Source of the DNA: an uncultured Alphaproteobacteria bacterium
Lineage (GTDB): Bacteria > Pseudomonadota > Alphaproteobacteria > RF32 > CAG-239
Assembly (NCBI GenBank): GCA_944392285.1
Contig: CALXWF010000001.1
Coordinates: 1-7,952 of the forward strand
DNA: 7,952 nt
Reading direction: 5' to 3'
The translations under genes and the position numbers were made by a program. Below, piece after piece: positions 5,109-7,952 of this stretch (the stretch's first letter is position 1; each line of letters begins with the position of its first letter). The notes beneath the pieces were generated by a model. It saw only the letters and a program-made list of their open reading frames with translations. It was not told the origin of the DNA and did not search any database.

Positions 5109-7367
5109 ATGAGTATTTTTGGAGCGTTACAATCAGGTATTTCGGGTCTTGCGGCTCAATCGAGCGCAATGGGCGCGGTATCTGACAACATCGTAAACGT
5201 AAATACCATTGGTTATAAAGGAACATCAACTTCCTTCCAAACCTTGGTAACCAAACAAACTTCAAGCCGGCTGTATTCACCGGGCGGTGTTCAACCTGGA
5301 CCCAAACAGGCAATTAATGCCCAAGGCTTGTTGTCATCGGTATCTTCTTCAACGGCTTGCGCCATCAGCGGCAATGGTTATTTTGTCGTCAACCAGGCGG
5401 CTAACCCCGGAGACGGTGACTTGTGGGCTTATACGCGTGCCGGTGACTTTGACATTGATGATAACGGCTTTTTGAAAAATACCGGTGGTTTTTATGCTCA
5501 AGGTTGGTCTTTGCTGCCTTATGACGGCAATCCAAATGCCACGGTTGTTAATATCAACGGTATTAACTATATGAAAGCCTACTATGATGCTGACGGCAAC
5601 ACTGTCTATATTAATGATAACATCATAGACGGTCGCAACCTGCAGCCGATTAACTTGGCCACCATCGGTGGTACGGCAACGCCGACCAAACAAATCAGCT
5701 TGGGTGCCAACCTGCCTTCAAGCGACAGCATTTATGACCCGACCAATCCGAGCGGCGGCGGCAAACGCACCGTATCTGCCTTGATTTATGACAGCTTGGG
5801 TAATGCCAGCAACGTTTCTTTGACTTATACCAAAGAAAGTGCCAACTCTTGGGGCTTGTCAAGTTCCGTTCCGAGTGGGGCAGCCTCTGTTGTCTTGTCA
5901 GGTAAAACCGAAAATGTCGGCGATTTAACGTCAGACGTTTATGCCGCAGCAGGTCAGTTAGAGTTTACCTCAATTCCGGCCAACGGCTCAAGCATCAGCA
6001 TTACCGATGCCGGCACGGGTAAAACTTATAACTTTGTTTTCACCAATGATCCTGCAACCGTAACCGATCCGGACAACTATGCGGTAGACTTAAGCACGGG
6101 GATTATATCCGTAAGCGACTTTACACGTGCTTTTGTAGATAAAATTAAGGAGGTAATGCCGTCAGCCGGACGCTTTACCGCAGATGGCGGTAAAGTAAGC
6201 ATTGTCCAATCCACGGCTGGTTCTGCCTTGGAGATTAACGCCAGCAAAACCTTGGCTTGTGTTCAAAGTGCTGCGAACCCCTTGCCCTCAACCGGCATCC
6301 CGACGGGTATCTTCACCATTCCTGAAATTGATCAGGACATTAAGAACTGTGCCCGTATAGACTTTAACAATACGGATTTGGCTTCATATTCCGGCAAAAC
6401 CTTAGAGTTAGATGGTATTAAATACTTCTTCACCAGCGGTGCGCCGTTAGATCCGGTTGTTCCTCCCGGAAGTGTCGGGGTAGATATTACCGAAGCCATT
6501 ATTCAACCGGGCGGTACAGATGTTGATGTCGCCAAGATGGTAAGCATTTTGGGTGGTGTCATTAACACCAATGCAACGGAACCCGCCAGATTTGTAGCAA
6601 GCGGTACCAGCTTGGAAATTTTGCCTTCATCATCAGGTGGCAACATTGCCATTGATACCACCGATTTGGGAACGGCCATTAACGGTATTGTTCGTGATCC
6701 GACAACTGAACAATTCAAGAGCATTCAGGCTTTTGACGGCACGTTAAACAACACCTTTAAGGTTAACGGTACGGATGTTGAAGAAGGCTCATTGGTTCCG
6801 GCAGTTCGTTTTAATGCTGACGGTACGCCCAAATACTTCTTCGTTGATGATATGGCCATTGAATGGGCAAACGGTGCTCAAAACATGAACAATGACCCCA
6901 ATCACGGCAACTCCATCAACCTGATTATGGGTAATGTCGGCACCAATGATGGTTTAACCCACCTCTCGGGTAACTTCACCACCAACTACATCAAACAAGA
7001 CGGTGCCAAGTTCGGTAGCTATTCAGGTGTCAGCATTGACTCTTCCGGTGTGGTTACGGCTTTGTTTGACAACGGTGAAACTCGTCCGATAGCCATCTTG
7101 CCTTTGGCAACTTTTGCCAACCCCAACGGCATGGAATCTTTAACCGGTAACGCTTGGATTGAAACCGACTATTCCGGCCAAGCCTTGTTAAAACAAGCCG
7201 GAACTAACGGCGCCGGCCAAATCACTTCCAACGCTTTGGAAAGTTCAACCGTTGATTTGGCAACCGAGTTCTCAAACATGATTGTTACCCAACGTGCATA
7301 TTCTGCCGCCACCAAGATTATCACCACGGCAGATGAAATGCTCGATGAACTCACCAGATTAACTTAA
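5109..7367 (+). CDS. flgE: Flagellar hook protein FlgE, enlarged (752 residues)
   Basis: FlgE polymerises into the hook, the flexible joint between rod and filament. The axial-protein N-terminus is plain: ALQSGISGLAAQSSAMGAVSDN, VNTIGYKG, and SGNGYFVV (residues 5-95). So is the C-terminal helix region: TEFSNMIVTQRAYSAATKIIT and ADEMLDELTRL (719-751). There is no signal peptide, as expected for type III export. Around 190-250 and 540-660 it shows typical FlgE D1/D2 features (SLGANLP, YDSLGN, GVVTALFDNGE). It is far longer than Salmonella FlgE (about 400 residues). The extra length lies at about 260-535 and consists largely of two similar modules. Three cysteines (84, 384, 414) are unusual for an extracellular axial protein, two of them flanking the linker between the modules. 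AGGAG at 5096-5100 supports the start. It is the last gene of the sigma-54 operon and is followed by a terminator. Confidence 0.95.
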   Translation: MSIFGALQSGISGLAAQSSAMGAVSDNIVNVNTIGYKGTSTSFQTLVTKQTSSRLYSPGGVQPGPKQAINAQGLLSSVSSSTACAISGNGYFVVNQAANPGDGDLWAYTRAGDFDIDDNGFLKNTGGFYAQGWSLLPYDGNPNATVVNINGINYMKAYYDADGNTVYINDNIIDGRNLQPINLATIGGTATPTKQISLGANLPSSDSIYDPTNPSGGGKRTVSALIYDSLGNASNVSLTYTKESANSWGLSSSVPSGAASVVLSGKTENVGDLTSDVYAAAGQLEFTSIPANGSSISITDAGTGKTYNFVFTNDPATVTDPDNYAVDLSTGIISVSDFTRAFVDKIKEVMPSAGRFTADGGKVSIVQSTAGSALEINASKTLACVQSAANPLPSTGIPTGIFTIPEIDQDIKNCARIDFNNTDLASYSGKTLELDGIKYFFTSGAPLDPVVPPGSVGVDITEAIIQPGGTDVDVAKMVSILGGVINTNATEPARFVASGTSLEILPSSSGGNIAIDTTDLGTAINGIVRDPTTEQFKSIQAFDGTLNNTFKVNGTDVEEGSLVPAVRFNADGTPKYFFVDDMAIEWANGAQNMNNDPNHGNSINLIMGNVGTNDGLTHLSGNFTTNYIKQDGAKFGSYSGVSIDSSGVVTALFDNGETRPIAILPLATFANPNGMESLTGNAWIETDYSGQALLKQAGTNGAGQITSNALESSTVDLATEFSNMIVTQRAYSAATKIITTADEMLDELTRLT
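5949..6659 (+). repeat. Tandem duplicated module inside FlgE (protein level)
   Basis: Residues 281-377 and 415-517 share the same order of elements: a strand with Glu/Asp-Phe, a Gly-containing turn, KTYNFVFTNDP versus IKYFFTSGAPLDP, VDLSTGIIS versus VDITEAIIQ, a helix, then RFTADGGKVSIVQSTAGSAL versus RFVASGTSLEILPSSSGGNI. Identity is low, so this is an old duplication seen only by pattern. Such modules probably sit on the outer surface of the hook. Confidence 0.6.
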
Positions 7368-7409
7368 AGATTATAAGTGAAAGAAATTATTATTCGCTTC
7401 CTAAAGTTT

Positions 7410-7430
7410 CCCGCCTCAGAACGAGGCGGG
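7410..7430 (+). terminator. Intrinsic terminator after flgE
   Basis: A perfect eight-pair GC-rich stem (CCCGCCTC / GAGGCGGG) with a five-base loop AGAAC lies 42 bases past the flgE stop. The T-tract after it is short and interrupted (TTTCGCTTATTT), so termination is likely but not as textbook as the one after flaF. It closes the hook operon. Confidence 0.78.
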
Positions 7431-7519
7431 TTTCGCTTATTTAAATTTAGACAAAAAATGAAGTGTCCAGTAAATATATACTTTTTGCAAAATAGTTGCT
7501 TTGAAGGGCATGGTTTTAA

Positions 7520-7548
7520 TTGTTGTCATTATCCTGATTAGGTAAAAT
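7520..7548 (+). promoter_or_regulatory. Probable sigma-70-type promoter of the Cys-rich secreted protein gene
   Basis: TTGTTG at 7520-7525 and TAAAAT at 7543-7548 are separated by exactly 17 bases. The -10 matches consensus at five of six positions and the -35 keeps TTG. The predicted transcription start near 7555 gives a leader of about 33 bases. The rest of the intergenic region (7431-7519) is AT-rich with nothing I can name. Confidence 0.4.
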
Positions 7549-7587
7549 TAGAATTGGCTTTAGTTTTAATTATTAAGGATATCGGTT

Positions 7588-7952
7588 ATGAGAAGCTTAT
7601 TGATGATAGTAATGTTTTCCGTGGGAATGCTGTTTTCAGGCGTTTCTGTGGTTCAGGCTCATAATGACACATTCTTTAATTCACCACACGAATTAGAACT
7701 AAAGCCGTCTTCTCTGTTATCGGGAGAAGGAGTTAAATTAGCGAAGTCGTACTGGTTAGGCGGAGCGGATATCGGTCTGACGTTTAAGGGGGATGACGGC
7801 AGCACCATCTGTCGTGCGATGGGCTATACGACTGCCAGCTGTACGCCGCCTCTGAGCATTAGCAAGACCTGTTCTTATGACAAGAGTTATCATATGTGCG
7901 GCTGCGACAGCGCCATTTACAGATACAATGATGAGAACTGCCCGTACGGTTC
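7588..7952 (+). CDS. Secreted cysteine-rich protein, N-terminal 121 residues only (runs off right edge)
   Basis: An ATG at 7588 with AAGGA at 7575-7579 opens a frame of 121 full codons that continues past the window. Residues 1-24 form a signal peptide (MRSLLM, hydrophobic core, cleavage after V-V-Q-A24), so the protein is exported. Residues 25-60 have no cysteine. From 75 on there are six cysteines in 47 residues (75, 85, 95, 104, 106, 118), the first three spaced exactly ten apart. Aromatic and Gly residues sit between them (CRAMGY, CSYDKSYHMCGCD, NENCPYG-like end). The last part may be the start of a further repeat. Disulfide-bonded periplasmic or surface exposure is inferred; I recognise no named family. 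Codons in the Cys-rich part favour CTG, ACG and AGC more than the AT-rich leader does. It has its own promoter and is not part of the flagellar operon. Confidence 0.75.
   Translation, partial: MRSLLMIVMFSVGMLFSGVSVVQAHNDTFFNSPHELELKPSSLLSGEGVKLAKSYWLGGADIGLTFKGDDGSTICRAMGYTTASCTPPLSISKTCSYDKSYHMCGCDSAIYRYNDENCPYG

Noticed and set aside
4858..5313. Minus-strand frame of 151 codons across the flgD/flgE junction
   Set aside because: It lies opposite two certain flagellar genes, and its His/Arg-rich stretch is simply the reverse of the Gly-Asp repeat.
6147..6158. Perfect Shine-Dalgarno AAGGAGGT followed by an in-frame ATG inside flgE (codon 350)
   Set aside because: Only two bases separate AGGAGG from the ATG, too short for efficient initiation, and the sequence is explained as Lys-Glu-Val-Met coding; at most it might cause a translational pause.
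7480..7495. CTTTTTGCA resembling a sigma-54 -12 element before the Cys-rich gene
   Set aside because: There is no GG ten bases upstream of the GC, so the -24 element is missing.

Overview
The window reads as a piece of an alphaproteobacterial chromosome of moderate to low GC. The clade call rests mainly on flaF, a flagellar regulator family essentially confined to Alphaproteobacteria, and is supported by a TTAA-N7-TTAA site that looks like a CtrA box and a textbook sigma-54 promoter in front of hook genes. The AT-leaning base composition would suit a host-associated or gut lineage (Rhodospirillales-like) better than high-GC soil relatives, but this is inference and no genus can be named.

Left part (1-1897, minus strand): three genes point leftward. 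From right to left they are a secreted family-3-type solute-binding protein without visible permease or ATPase partners, a glutathione S-transferase-fold protein with its own likely sigma-70 promoter, and, two bases further on, the N-terminal part of a small lipoprotein that runs off the left edge and was identified by its lipobox. Region 1898-2003 is a divergent promoter region holding the CtrA-like box.

Central part (2004-7367, plus strand): a flagellar block. flaF stands alone and ends in a strong intrinsic terminator. A near-perfect -24/-12 sigma-54 promoter follows, driving fliK (hook-length ruler and export switch), flgD (hook cap) and flgE (hook subunit). These three have gaps of 18 and 24 bases and strong ribosome binding sites, and the unit closes with a GC-rich hairpin terminator. 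Together they build the hook: FlgD caps the growing tip, FlgE polymerises beneath it, and FliK measures length and switches the export gate to late substrates such as flagellin, whose production FlaF supports. Two of these proteins carry unusual additions: FlgE is 752 residues with a tandemly duplicated outer module, and FlgD has a Gly/Asp/Glu low-complexity tail.

Right part (7368-7952): a 220-base intergenic region with the flgE terminator and a probable sigma-70 promoter, then the start of a secreted cysteine-rich protein that runs off the right edge and that I do not recognise.

I see no CRISPR array, insertion sequence, tRNA, rRNA or phage gene. I found no complete new system. The most distinctive items are the enlarged FlgE, the repeat-built FlgD tail, the Cys-rich secreted protein and the regulatory sites.
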